NCBI RefSeq assembly: GCF_002999335.1
Contig: NW_020312546.1
Span: 1 to 64,000 of the forward strand
Source: Cyclospora cayetanensis
Taxonomy: Eukaryota > Apicomplexa > Conoidasida > Eucoccidiorida > Eimeriidae
DNA length: 64,000 nucleotides
Reading direction: 5' to 3'
Shown here: in pieces, positions 51,901 through 63,910 of the stretch
Layout of the letters: the number at the start of each line of letters is the position of its first letter
Numbering within the stretch: position 1 is the first letter of the stretch
The notes under the pieces: generated by a model
What the model was told of the DNA's origin: nothing
Databases searched by the model: none
What the model saw: the letters and a program-made list of their open reading frames with translations, nothing else
Translations under genes and position numbers: made by a program

Positions 51901-52921
51901 GTCTTGCTTTTCCACAGAAGCATGGGTACGAGCAGGTGAAACAAAAGCAGGTGTTCGCCGTGCCTTGAAAGCCTTTGTTGCAGGCTCTCGAGGGCCTGTG
52001 GGAGAGAAGGCTGCTGATCTGAATGGAGACAGTCAGGATGGTGTAGGTATACCGGACAGAAATGGCTGTTATCCGCGGGAACCTTGTTTACTGAGGCAAG
52101 AGGTCTTACAGCACGTTGAGCTGCTTCGCTATCATCGCTGGCAGAGAGACTCGATAGTAACGCACATAATACTGCGAGTGGCCCTCGAGCCGCCCATTTC
52201 CTGGTAGCCGGAGATTCATCGCTCCTTTCATCCTTGTAATGTGGCACTTTTGGGCGTTCTAATGCCTGTGGCTTTCTTCCCTTCCCATTAAAAAAGACCA
52301 CGTGAAGCACAGGGGTAGTTGTTGTTGAAGCATCATGGCAACTATCTTTGGGGTGCTGCTGCAGCAGCTCCAACCGGACAAACCTGAGCATATGGCCCTC
52401 AAAAAAATGACAGGAGAGCGTCTCTCGAACTTTCGAAGACAAGGAAGATATATTGGTCTGTCAATGCCTGTGTTTTAGATAGTTTTGCATCGTACAGTGT
52501 AGCTGCGGAGAGAAAACTCTTTTCGAGGATGCTCATTTTGTCTCTTGCTTCCTGAATGAGGCTGCAAGCCTCGAAAGCCGAAATAGGAGGGGAGACAGAA
52601 ATGCTTTCATGCGTTGAATGCTCCCTCGATATGCCTCCTGCTTTATGCGCTGGGGGAAAGGCGAAGAAACAGCCGGCGCACGATGGCCTTTGCGGGCGAG
52701 AGAGGGATGAAAGCAGGTCCACAATGCCTTGAGAACCAGTCAACCAGCAGGATACCCTCGTACGAATTGCTGTGCACACATATGCCACAGCCTGACAGAA
52801 AGCTACGTTGATTGGGCTTCACAGACCAGCTACGTGTTTCCTAGTATATTTAGCACTCAGTTGCCTCCAATCTTTGTTGACCCAGAAAATCGAGGGCGTT
52901 CTGACTGTGCATAGAAGACAT
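48970..52921 (-). CDS. Large unrecognised multi-exon gene, about 1,200 residues
   Basis: Exons join in phase as 52921-52857, 52791-52756, 52687 to about 50915, 50834-49339 and 49248-48970, with introns of 65, 68, 80 and 90 bases. The ATG at 52921 opens MSSMHSQNALDFLGQQ. One junction, about 52400-52460, is unresolved: two long frames overlap there and need a frame change, which a 19-base or 28-base GT-AG segment would supply. The sum of exons is then divisible by three, giving about 1,209 residues. The protein is basic and serine-rich, with an acidic patch GESCSEDEDEQENN, several arginine clusters and one hydrophobic run (LHGLVLLVAYVISV) that could be a membrane segment. The last exon is helical (CVEELWQQLRLIVLEQMLHAL). 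No known domain was recognised. The long frames and matching phases argue for a real gene. Confidence 0.6.
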
Positions 52922-53088
52922 ATCACACTTGAAGAGGGCGGCAATTCGCAGAAAAACCCCTCAACTTAGAGGCCTGCCTGCAGTGTTCTTACATGTCCAG
53001 GTTGACATTGTCTTCCCATGCAACACGCTAAAGGCTTTGATTTCATGCAGATGAATGATATTAGCGAAGATAATTCAACAGACTTTAT

Positions 53089-53940
53089 TCAGCGAACGCG
53101 CAGAGTTCTAGCAAAGCGCAAAAGAAAGTTGCTATGCGAGGTGTCAGCGTGAGAACTGTGACAAGCAAGCGGGGCCTGCTCCTTACAGGGAACCCTTTGA
53201 CGTTTTGCTAGAGCGAAGACTGCTACACACGTGCGTTGAGCAATGCAGGGCTCCCATTCTCTTTCGCCACCATTCCGCGGTACGTTCACATTGCTAAGTG
53301 AATGAGGCCTTTGACATCTTGCTGAGACACGACTACCTCCCAAGACCAGTACAGTAGCGCTCAGCCTGTCAGCAGTCAACCACTGGGCAATCCGACTAAT
53401 CACATCACCCCATGGGTCCTTCGAGCATATCCTCTCATGCTGCTGATCCGATCGGCTCTCTTTCATTTTCGAATTAGCATGGCTTTCCTGAGATTCGATT
53501 ACTGACGTCACTCTCCAGCACCAAGAGCCGACTCGTGATGATCGTCTCTGCTGCTGCAGGGCAAAAGAATCCAGTGGTTGTAAGACCAAGAAGGTCTCGT
53601 TGTAGCCATTATTTGCACTCTTCCCCAGGTCCCGCCTCTGAGAAGTCAGTGGAGTTTTAGTAGCACATTGCTGATAGGAACCGGATGAGCTGTTCGTATC
53701 GGGCTCGGACTGCTTTACTAATTCGAACATCTGCGGAGTGGGTACAATAGCCGACTGATTCCTGGGCAGCAAGCAGACATGGCTTTCAAAAATTCCACGT
53801 CGCGCCGCCTTAATTTTCACCAAAGGTGACAAGCTTCCGCAGAAGCCGTGCTCCTGGGTGGGCACTGATGATAGTTCCACGGGATTCGGCAGAGCGCATC
53901 TCTCTCCCCCAGTCCGTCCACCACGGAAATCTTGGGGCAT
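53089..53940 (-). CDS. Unrecognised ORF, 283 residues
   Basis: A single frame from ATG at 53940 to TGA at 53089, rich in serine, arginine and glutamine, with SFALQQQRRSSRVGSW and no recognisable domain or membrane segment. It ends about 170 bases before the ATG of the large minus-strand gene, so it is probably separate; an AATAAA-like ATAAAG follows its stop. The frame stays open a little upstream of the ATG, so a 5' exon is possible. Low-complexity composition resembles that of the large neighbour. Confidence 0.5.
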   Translation of the reverse strand: MPQDFRGGRTGGERCALPNPVELSSVPTQEHGFCGSLSPLVKIKAARRGIFESHVCLLPRNQSAIVPTPQMFELVKQSEPDTNSSSGSYQQCATKTPLTSQRRDLGKSANNGYNETFLVLQPLDSFALQQQRRSSRVGSWCWRVTSVIESQESHANSKMKESRSDQQHERICSKDPWGDVISRIAQWLTADRLSATVLVLGGSRVSARCQRPHSLSNVNVPRNGGEREWEPCIAQRTCVAVFALAKRQRVPCKEQAPLACHSSHADTSHSNFLLRFARTLRVR

Positions 53941-54280
53941 TATTGAAGGGAATATGTCAAAAAAATTATTTTGAGTGGATGGGGGCTCGGAATTTTCCTA
54001 ATTTGGCGAACTATCGGAATGTGACTTTTGTATCCATGCAATGCTGCCGATCAATATAGCACAGAAGCACGTTGTAGACATGTACATGCGTAGCATACAA
54101 AATATATACAGGAATAGTAAGAAGGCAAACATACATTCGGGTCCGCGGACAGGATTGTGGCCGGCACTATACAAACAACAGGGTGGCACACCATGGCTAT
54201 GGATCACTGCAAGATCTGGTCGGGTTATTACAGCATAGCCTATCTAGGGAGTTTGCGTTTTAATGAAGTCACACACCCCT

Positions 54281-54596
54281 TCAAAACACTTCTTTATAGC
54301 TAGCCCAAGAATGGCCTTTGTTTCCTTGCAGATCTACTTGTACCCTATAGCAAAGAAGAATTTTCGAGCGGGAATCCGTACTATAGGAGCTATCAAATAG
54401 CTTATCTTTCTGCTTAAGCCTTGCCTCCAAAAGTTTGGCAAAGAGACTTTTCAGGCACCACCCTACCTTTTCGCGCAATAATCACTTTGTGCCTTCTGGC
54501 ATCTAGCAGCCAGCCCCACGGCACATTGCTGCATGCATCCTTGAAGCCGCCCAGCCGGAATGGTCCTGGGGTATCATTTAGCCAGTAATAATGCAT
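54281..54596 (-). CDS. Possible gene fragment, two overlapping frames
   Basis: A frame from 54596 reads YYWLNDTPGPFRLGGFKDA and then RRHKVIIARKG. An overlapping frame (54478-54281) starts EKVGWCLKSLFAKLLEARLK. A donor-like AAAAG|GTAGGG sits between them. A splice or a frameshift could link them, but neither was settled. No family recognised. Confidence 0.25.
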
Positions 54597-54599
54597 CTC

Positions 54600-56310
54600 G
54601 GATGGTACCCACGACTAAAGCATTTGTATTTCAGAAACTTCAAAAAGCAGCTCTCTGAAGTCTATAAGATGCGTATGGTTCTGCCATTCCCCCAACATGC
54701 GCTTGGGATGCCCAGCGAAGCCTGAGAAGTGTGTTTTTACTGTTACCTTTATTATGATTGAGTTGAGCTAGTATTAAGATGGAATGAATTTACTCTTAGG
54801 ATGCTTTCACAATGTATTTTTCGCACTGTAGGGAGGCGCTTCACCATGACAAATTACGGTGGGCGTAACGCTTCATCCAGGATGTTCGCAAGGAGACACT
54901 TAAGTCCGGACTCAATGCAAATTTAATAGAAATTGTTAAAATTTGCTCAAGATAGGTGCATAATCCTTATGCCTGCAACCCTCAAGATTCCGATTTGGTG
55001 GTAGGACATCTAGGGAGCACGGGTTGCAATGTGGAAGTACTGCGAGAATTCACAATTAGCTGCAAGTAGCATCTAGTGCACGCGAAAACACCATTGCCTC
55101 GTGTGGCACCGAGCTATCAATACTCCGTAATAAGTAAGGTATACGAACAGGCAACCCAATCGATCAATTTTCGACTAATTCTTTTGATAATATAACTAGT
55201 GTAAAGTTTTTAGGTACAGCATAGCCCGACACATCGTCTCCTTTGCATCTCAAAATACGCTCCTACATGTTTCGTGCCTGTGAACTGAGAGCAAATGCGT
55301 GCAGAACAATGGGAGAATTGCTGCCCGAACGCCATTCTGCAAGTCGGCGGAAACGCAAGAACAGTGCAATTGCGCGCGGCTACAGCGTGATATTGACGAA
55401 AAAAAGATATGCATTAGCCGAAAGCTGACGGGGGAGCAAACCAACACGATCACAGAGAAGCGGTGTCTTGCTCTAACCGAAGCGTCGAGATGTGTGAGCC
55501 CCCTGCTACGAGACCAAGAAGAAATCGAAAGAATTAAAGCACATCAGCTCATCGGTGCCTCCGTGACCAATCTCACAATGTCTAAATGTCAGTACAGCCG
55601 CGGCATGCAGCAAAGTCGACGTTTAACTTTTTAAAGAGGCATAGGGAAGAGTGTGGGGCAGGATATCTGAGGGTGCATGGCCATAAATCAGAGTGTAGAA
55701 AACGCCTTAACAACAATAAATGGAAAGGTATTAGGCAAAAACACAGATACAGGTAGCATTTCAGGCAGAGTATGTGCTAGTGCAGGACAATACCATCCCC
55801 AACCACTCAGGTAAGTGCTTTCCTTTTCTAGAAAAATTAACTCACGTTTATCCTTCGTTGAATATTTTGATAAATATAGTAAACTATGGTGTCTGTGACA
55901 GCTTGGAGTGTAACTCTCACCGATCGCAGCTCTTCCCAGGGAGACCGCCGCGCAGCTCAATTGTGAGGTCACCAGAGCTACCCCATCGTCTACCAATCAT
56001 GTGGGCATTTCGCCTGCTCACAACTATCAAGCAGAACTGTGGGCTCTACGGGTCTTTAACAAGTCCTGCTAGGCTCGACTGCATCATCCAAGAGCTGCCA
56101 CAACTCTAGGGCAGCCAGTTCCGCTCCTAATCCACTCCCTCTCCCCACATACCAAGAAGCTAAACACAGCCTGTTACATAAGTGGCGCTTGCCGATGAGT
56201 GTTCGCAGTGTCTCAAGCTTCCTCAAAACTAGGGGGTAGCAAGGGCGTGCAATGAGGGCTGATCGCGCCTCTGGACGTCCCAAGCTCCGCGCTTACTCCT
56301 CTCAAACCTA
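54600..56310. repeat. Retroelement debris including LTR-like tail
   Basis: Bases 55075-55225 match 57915-58065 in the same orientation (shared gcatctag, a CCGAGCTAT block, then attttcgac and tataactagt). A weaker match is at 1565-1660. Bases 56190-56260 (ggggtagcaagggcgtgcaatgagggct area) match 63215-63285. Frames at 55299-55634 (111 residues, highly charged) and 55774-56109 lie within and are likely element-derived or chance. Confidence 0.5.
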
Positions 56311-58100
56311 CTATTTGACAAAATAGCTTAACGCAATACCTATTTTAAAAACCAGTGGGGTTGCTCTATCTACACAGCCCTGGGATTCGTCTATGCTTTC
56401 AAACTTTCACGCTTTTTGAACGGCTGCTGTAACCCTATAGGTGAGCTCATAATACCAATAACATCAATCTTCGGTTCTAGAAACGACCTGTGCTTCAAGG
56501 ACCCATCCAGATCTATGCAACACCAACGCCTGCAGACTGATGGGTTACTGAAAATAGCGTGCGCCTGCACTGTTGCCTGCAATCTAAGTTGAAGCTTGTG
56601 GGTATTCGCTTCCCCAGTGGGCAGTGAACATCAGTGCTGTTTCAGCCACAAGCGGTTATTTAAATAAATTTTGTTACTTTTGTATTCTATAGTATGAACT
56701 TCGCTCCACGCTTTATTTTAGAAGTAGGAGGAATCGCCAAAGGCAACAATACACACAAGTAAAATTAGTGGGAAGAGAGGTTAGTGCGCTTTAGCCCTGC
56801 CCACAGTTGGCTTAGTTCCTCAGTAAAGCTTGACTGTAGGAAAATGTGACAGAATTGCAATACAATCTGGGATAATGCTCTTTTTCGCAGTCATTTCAGG
56901 AACGAAAAAAGCTTGGGAGATTATGATCAAGGCGAGTACACAGCAAAAATAACCTAGTTCTACAGCTAGAACCCGTGAGCCCTAGTGAGCATTCACGGCC
57001 CCTACTTCCTGAGCTCTTAGCATTTAAAGGACGCCTTTCAGCTGCGGCAATAGCCTCTGTAGGCACGACTCTATCGTTAGCTCAAATACTGTAGGGCAGC
57101 AGAGGAGCTTAGTGGCGTTGAGTCTCAGTGCATGTTGGGGGTGCAGTCCAGCCCCTCTCGGCTATCCCTAGAGGCCACAACCCTGCCTATGACAGGATGC
57201 CCTCACTAAACGATTTTCGGTGATTCCTGTACGTAGTCGAATCCGTCTGCCTACATCGAACTCCTAGTGAAGTGCTTCTCCGTCCAATAATCATGCCGCA
57301 GGGGAAACCCGTTTCACTTTATTTTGAGGCTACAAAGCAAGGTGTATCTCCAGTGAAATGAAAAGGTGTTTGAGCAAGTGTCTATTTATAGAGCTGTCAT
57401 ATGTTCCTGGTGTGCATAACCGCATCGCCTGATCGAACATTTTTCTGCTGGCAATTCGTGTCAACCAACTGAGTAGCTACTGTGCTCCAATCAGCTTGCA
57501 AGCAGGCCTCTGCCTCCTGGAAACGCATTGTAGGCCCGTCAACCTTCGTGGCCAGAACGTGTTCTTCTTGGACTGCCGTCAAGATAATCCCATTACTGAA
57601 TGTCGATTAATTTGATAAAATGGAGGCAACTGTTGTACGAAAACGTGACATCCCGCTGCATCCACAGCCAGTGGGGGAGCAAGGCAATAGGTACATTTGG
57701 CCACGCCCTGCGAACATGTAACAACTGATCTACAGTGTACGTAAGGAGATGCTTAACTGCAGACTTCCTACTGGTCGAAAGAGAGCATTTGAGTGTTTGT
57801 GTACAAGCTCCGCCCGCACCCTGCCCTCACCCCATACAGCGCCAAGATAAGGAAAAACGGACAGCTGGGGCCTTTTCGCTGCAGAATTCAAGCACTCCGA
57901 GCCTTCATAGCTACTTGCACAGAGCATCTAGGACACACAAACCATTGCGTCTAGGTGCTCCGAGCTATAAGTACCCATCACTACGTGAGTTGAAAAAACC
58001 GTCAAATCAAATTTTCGACTTATAACAAATCTTTGACTAATATAACTAGTATAGTGTTTTGTTTTACTCTAATGTATCTCGCTGCAGAAAACTACGCTTA
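56311..58100. repeat. Retroelement debris, LTR-like copy
   Basis: Bases 57655-57790 match 1288-1420 (ctgcatccacagccag at the start), and 57915-58065 match 55075-55225. Bases 57265-57350 match 45770-45870. The mosaic of shared pieces in one order suggests partial copies of the same LTR family in the minus orientation. The frame at 57735-58025 lies inside and is not taken as a gene. Confidence 0.5.
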
Positions 58101-59010
58101 GGTCAGCCCGCTACAGCCAGCGTGTGTCCAAGAACACGGTGTAACTTGGGGCCCAAATATGTCATAACGGGCGATACGGAAAGCAAAGCGGCTGTGGGCC
58201 CTACAGCTGCGGTGCCGGATTGGGGTGCAGCCTACTAGTTGGGGCTATTCCTCCTACGCTGCTCAGTGCCAGGATGGTGGATACTAAGGCGGGGTTGTCA
58301 CATTCAAAATTTTCATTATGATAAGATTATATGCTGGTAGAATTCATCATAAACCAGACTCAAAATATTTGTCCAGATTGTTTAATCTAATGATCGGAAT
58401 TGCCTTCAAGATGCATGCTTATGGCGGTGAATCATGGGACTGACTGGTAGGTACATGCATGCATGAGGGACATGAATATGGCTAGGTATTGAAATTCTGT
58501 ATGATCCTTTCCGGTCAATGAAAATTTATCATAAAGACTAGCTACCTTGGGGGCGCATAGCGTGGTAAGTACCATCCCCAGTCCAGCCTGTTACGTGAAC
58601 ATGCCATATTGTTGATCAAGGAGTCGATATCGGCTTTCCATGCTATTTGCTCGGGTCCTAGCCATGATAGGACCAAATACGTGGCTCTAAGTGGTACAGA
58701 AATAGCGTTACCTGAGTTGGTTTAAAGAAATTTTCATAAATGCGTCAAGCTTAAAGCAGCTCCGGGCTCCGGTATTCCCGAAGGACGGGGACCCTTCTTG
58801 TCCAGTGGTTAAACCCCGACAAACCTTAAAATAATGTAAGACAGGATTTTTTATTCGGCTCTGTCTCTCCACTTTACAAAGATTCGAGGTGCACGAATGG
58901 GACTGCGGCATGCCAGATTCCAGCAAATCTTAGGGGCCGCATGTGGTTCATGTAGGGGCTTTAACAAAAGACACATCACATTAATTTGTGAGGCACTAGA
59001 GCGGGTGTGG
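58101..59010. other. Intergenic, no feature recognised
   Basis: Only one short frame (58708-58926 minus) occurs. This region should contain the promoter of the gene starting near 59012. No motif could be assigned. Confidence 0.4.
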
Positions 59011-59011
59011 T

Positions 59012-62000
59012 ATGGGTATATCAGCTGCAGCCAAAAAATTAGTGCTTAGAGCCACGCCTCCCAAGCTTGGGTTCCATGTGGGTTGTGGCAACTATACTGT
59101 CCGAGAGGCTCTGATACTTTCACAGCAGAACCCTTTACAAAAAATATTCCGCTCTAAGAAAATGGCGATGAGAGTGCATGCTCTTTTTGCTTATCTGCCC
59201 CAAGTAGAAGGAGCTCTGTGCTGGCATGAAACGGCGCCTCCAAGTCCATTTCCATCCTTTATCAGAGGTTCCCAGTGAGGTGTTATTCGGGTCGTGGTTT
59301 TCGTTCAGTTGCAGTGCAGATCTTTAACTTCAGGAGACAATCGAAGTGCGAAAAATTTCATATTGTAAGGATGTGTGCAAGAAGCGTACTTCAGTGAAGA
59401 AATCACTCCGCTACAGGGTCAGTAAGGTGTCGTGGACGAGTTCACCACAAGTGAGGGTATTATACTACGGAGAAAAAGCATGGAGGCTTGTACGAATTCC
59501 ATCTTTCTTATTTTGGACTTGGGCAAAGCAAAGGTAGGCATCGTGAGGCAAAGCTGACTAATTTTTCATGACCCTGTGGATGCCTGCAGAAATCACGGCG
59601 CAGGAGCAAGGTGGATTTCACCCCCTTTTCATGGCACCGCAAAAGGGGATAGTGGGCGTGGAGACCCCCATGCTTTATTGGCTCCAATTTGCACCCACTC
59701 TCAAAGCATGATTTATCACTGTGTTGCATATGTAGAAGGAGAAAAGTCGCTCATCCCTCGAGAATTCTGCTCGTAGGGAGTGTTGTTTCAAAAGAAGTCT
59801 CGCTTCATTATATGCTGTTTGCGGGGAGCATAGACCGACAGCTGCAGGAAAGTTTGTATAAACGCAAGCCAGAACAAACATGGCAATGAGGCCTACAGCT
59901 AATCACCACATGCAGCTGATCGTGTAGCCTCCAGAACTGTATGCAGCTCGTGGTAGAGGAACACGTGGACCTGTCAGGCTCTTCCCTCGGGGCCAGCTCG
60001 GAGATGTGCATGCTGCGGCATGCACCTCTTTTGGTTTGCCACCAATGCCGCTCGCCCGCCCACGCTTGTAGCTGCGACGGCAAGAACACCGACCACACCA
60101 GAATCGAGACAAGACGATTTGGAGGCAGGGAGGGCAATACGGTGATGTTGTGGCACTGCCTTGACGAAAGCTGGGATGACCTGCTTTATGCTCTCAAAAT
60201 ACAAAGCCTCGGGACAAATCCACTCATAGGTAGCACCATGCCCCCTGCTACCCTCACCAAGACGTTTCACATGAAGAGAGCAAAATGTTTCAAACAGATA
60301 TTGAGGCAACTGCAGTATCAAGACAGAATGCGTACTTTCTGCACGTTTGCAAGCAATCCCATTGCTCCTTTGCAAGAAACCACACAATTCGCCGCAGACG
60401 ATAATTATTACTCCCATGACCAATTTTTAATACGGAGGCTCTGGTATAGCGGGCTTAGGCAGCGGATGCAGCATGTTGCAGCAGTAGAAATAATTCGGGC
60501 TAGGGCAGCGCGTCGACTATTCAAGATGCACACTTGGCTCGAATCCCAAGGGATGAAGCGGGAAACGATCATGGAACCGAAACAAGCTGCTCGGCAACAC
60601 AAAAACCAACAGAACCATATAAGAGGGCCTGGGGCTCTATCAGATCGGTCTGACATGGACTGCTTCCAGAGACAGCCCACCGTAGAGGGGGGGAAAGGGC
60701 CTCATGTAAGCAGGGGTGGAGTTGAACTTCTGAAATGGCACGATAATGCACCACATGGCAGTTCAAGGACAGCAAATGCCCTAGCTGGTGATGGACTGGT
60801 AGACACAGCTACAGGCTCACGAAGAGACATAGTGGAATCAATCAATAGAGAAGGCGAATGGCGTGTTAGACTTGCGCCTCCGACGCACTTGCATCATTTA
60901 GGAGACACCGGAGAATGGGAGGGGCAAATCATTCCATGCCTCCAGTCCTGGGGAGCAGAGAAGATAATTATTGGGGAGCTTTTCATGTGCATGCAAGATA
61001 ACACTCCTTTATCACCCATGCCAAGGTGTGACGTTGAAGTGTTTCGACTGAAGAAGGCAGATCCTACTACGTACACCGGAGGGCTTGAGGTCACGGACGT
61101 CGATGTGATTCAGTCTCTTTTAGTAGCGACCCCATCCCTGCTTGAAAACGCACCTGGTGATTGGGCCTTTCCGTTGAACTCCGGGGTGCCACATGATACG
61201 CGAGAGAGTAAAGTCGTAAGGATAGAAGCTCGACGATACAGTCATGAAGCCCAGCATGTGATGCTTTCGTCACGCATTGACCCATCTCTCATGGTGGAAG
61301 AAGCTTGGCGCTTGATTGAGGAGCTACCTTCAGACACATGCGCATGTCTGCCAATGCCAAGCTTCGTAGAGTCAGACCTAGCCTACTGCTTTCTTCAGGT
61401 GCGCATTGGGTGTTATTTTTGTATAAATACAACATTTTAGAAGCCACCATTAACATGCCCGTGCAACAGCTGGCATGTATCATGTTCTTCAGGATAAGGC
61501 CAGATGTACTAAGCCTATGCCTAGAATCTGCACAGCCGTTCCCATTAAAAATTGAGTTCGCAACATGCCTATGTATTTTTAGAACAAAGATCGGTTATTT
61601 CATTTCTACTTCGAACCTAGTTTTTCAGACTTTGCTTGCACGGGTTCCGCTGTGCGTGTTTCTGCTTGATTCAGTCAGCCGTGGAGGCAAAGGCTGGAAA
61701 TGTCCCCCAAAGCATAATACCGCCCTTTGCAGATATTCCCCCCATGAGCTGTAGCCTTGGGAGAAATTCCTTTAGCAATCCTATGTCTGTGTGGCCGTCT
61801 GGTGAAAGCTATCACGAAACTGTGATCTGCTATCCATCAACGACAGAGCAACAAGTATCTCATCTTGCCTCAGTGGGTGGAACTGCAACACACGCTAGCC
61901 AAACAGTCAAGCAGGCTTCTAGCACTTTTCTGGGGCCTGTACAGGAGCAGGTAATATGATCCCCGTGCAAACTGTTGATATAAAGAGCTAAGTATACATG

Positions 62001-62269
62001 ACTTCTCAAGAAGCTCAGCTAGCAGACAAGGCTATTTGTTTCTGCCGCAGCAAGGAACCTCAAACCACGAGGCAGGATTGCTAGGAGGTATAACGTTCCC
62101 GGCTGAGAAGGAATTAGATGCTCTGGCCTCAGAAGAGTACGACCATGCAGTCACCCTGCGAAAACAGAGTATGGCGCTGGCAGAAATATGGGGCACGAGC
62201 AGGAGAGAACAACAGGAGGTCATATTTAACGTAAATAAGAAGTTGCCCCACGAGTTCCAGGCGCCGTGA
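59012..62269 (+). CDS. Unrecognised multi-exon gene, at least 650 residues
   Basis: The firmest part is 59941-61398, 61675-61950 and 62051-62269: three exons joined at phase 0 by introns of 276 and 100 bases (GTGCGC...GATTCAG, GTAATA...GCCGCAG), giving 650 residues to TGA. Upstream, 59334-59533 and 59590-59772 join at phase 2 through a 56-base intron (GTAGGC...CCTGCAG), and 59012-59278 is a likely first exon (MGISAAAKKLVLRATPPKLG). The link to 59941 is open: a 22-base intron at 59773-59794, then an exon and an ordinary intron ending CCTCCAG at 59935, would keep the frame. Visible features are a CHQCRSPAHACSC cluster near residue 34 of the main exon, a basic helix IIRARAARRLFKMHTWLE, and a C-terminal charged helix KELDALASEEYDHAVTLRKQ. 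No family recognised. Confidence 0.6.
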
Positions 62270-62455
62270 GCAACTGGCTAGGAATCCTGGAGGCAGGTGA
62301 GCAAAATAAAGCATATATAATGCAGCGGCTACACTGAGCCCCAGCGCCCAGGACCACAATGCTAATTTTGACTGCTTATTGTAATTTTTATAGCAAATTT
62401 CAGTGCGCTGTGCTGACCAACATATTACAGTGAGACGGCTAGGGTGGTGGGTCAC

Positions 62456-63910
62456 TTGTACATGTAGCACTTAGTAACTAGTGGAGTAGCCCTTCACTTT
62501 GGGTTGCCATAAGGGGAGACATAGCCCAACCACAATACAAAACGTACTGGAGGCTTACTGAGTGTTCTCTGAAAGGGACTCCTCCCTTACCTTGTCCTTA
62601 TCAACCTGAATTCCGACACAAGGGGAGAGGGTCAGCTAGAGCGCGCGTAGGTTCACGCACTAAGGACTCCAAGTACCCACAACTAGTAGCAGATAACCAC
62701 TAGCGCGCAGGCACCCAACGGTTATTGCCATTGCAGGGGACTAAGTGTAGTATACTTTTATCAAATGGACGAAAAGCTGGATGGAATAGCTGGTTCTTAA
62801 CGAGTTCTCAAACAAACATAACTAGCTTAGTGAAAAGAGCCAATGTCTAGCTTTGCCCACTCGATGTGTAGTGAACTACGAGTACAGTGGCACCTCCAGC
62901 CACTCTTCTTCGCAGTTGAGGGCGTACTATAAGCAACACCGCCTAAAATACTCAGAATTTTGCACTCCTGTCGTCAATAATGGCAATCAGCATCCTAGGT
63001 CGTTTGTGCAGATACGCGGTCATACTGAGCATAAGCTAATACGAATTTTGAATGACTAGAATGACTGCAAAAATGGCTGTAACCCCAGAATTTCCTATAA
63101 ATGCGTGATCCTTACGAGGACCTTACATAATCACAACTGCTAAGCAGAGCCGTAGGCCGTGGGGATTTAAAAAATATCCTTAGAGGTTCAATGCTGTCTC
63201 CCCAACAGCCAGCGCAGCCCTACGCCACCGCCTCAAGAATCTGGGGTAGCAAGGGTCTGCAATTCGGGCTAATTCACTGTGCCGATGTCTTAAGCTCAAC
63301 GATCACTTTGAAACCTTGGACAACAACCATGCAAACTTTGTCTCAGAAGGGTCAATGTTTTTCCTGTTTGAAAATCGATATGGATGTTCTATTAATAAAC
63401 ATCGGGGACTGGTCTTTGTTCCCACGTCTTCGCACGGGCGCCGCTACATGCCAGCAAGTCAACTAATAGTATCCCTAAGAGAAATCTTTGTTACTACAAA
63501 CGATGCAGTGCTTTAAGCAAATGGCCAACTCTAGACCAAATAAATACTTGCAAGCTGTTGGGTAAGCAAAGATTGCCATTGCGTACACTATTGCGTGCTG
63601 AGTTCGCTGAAGCTTGGGAATTTTCATGCTTCTGCGCTGGCACGGTGCACGTCGATGCCCCTTTGGCATGAAACGCTTATTTGAAAGAATTGTTTTTTGT
63701 GCATCTTCAGCCCTGCCCACAGTAAAGCTCACTTTCCTTATCAAGCCTAGCTACGGGGAAAAGGGTACGCAACTGTTACAAAAACTAAAAGACTACCTGT
63801 CCTTGCAATTATTCTAGTTACGGAAAACCTTTTAGAGCGTATGACGTCGACAAGCATGCATCTGTACCTATCTCTGGTAGCTGCTGAAGGCCCTAATAGA
63901 TTGTGAGCGC
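62456..63910 (-). repeat. LTR-like repeat copy, same family as 1430-2400
   Basis: Bases 62610-62690 share ccgac-x-aggggagaggg and gcgcgtag with 1465-1515. Bases 63715-63910 share cacagtaaagctc, cttatcaagc and ccctaatagattgtgagc with 2130-2345. Bases 63215-63285 match 56190-56260. Order and orientation are as at the left edge, over about 1.4 kb instead of 0.9 kb. Frames inside (63191-63466, 63614-63817) are treated as element-derived or chance. Confidence 0.5.

Noticed and set aside
59974..60423. 149-residue antisense ORF
   Set aside because: It is the shadow of the long plus-strand exon at 59941-61398, which has spliced continuation and better composition.
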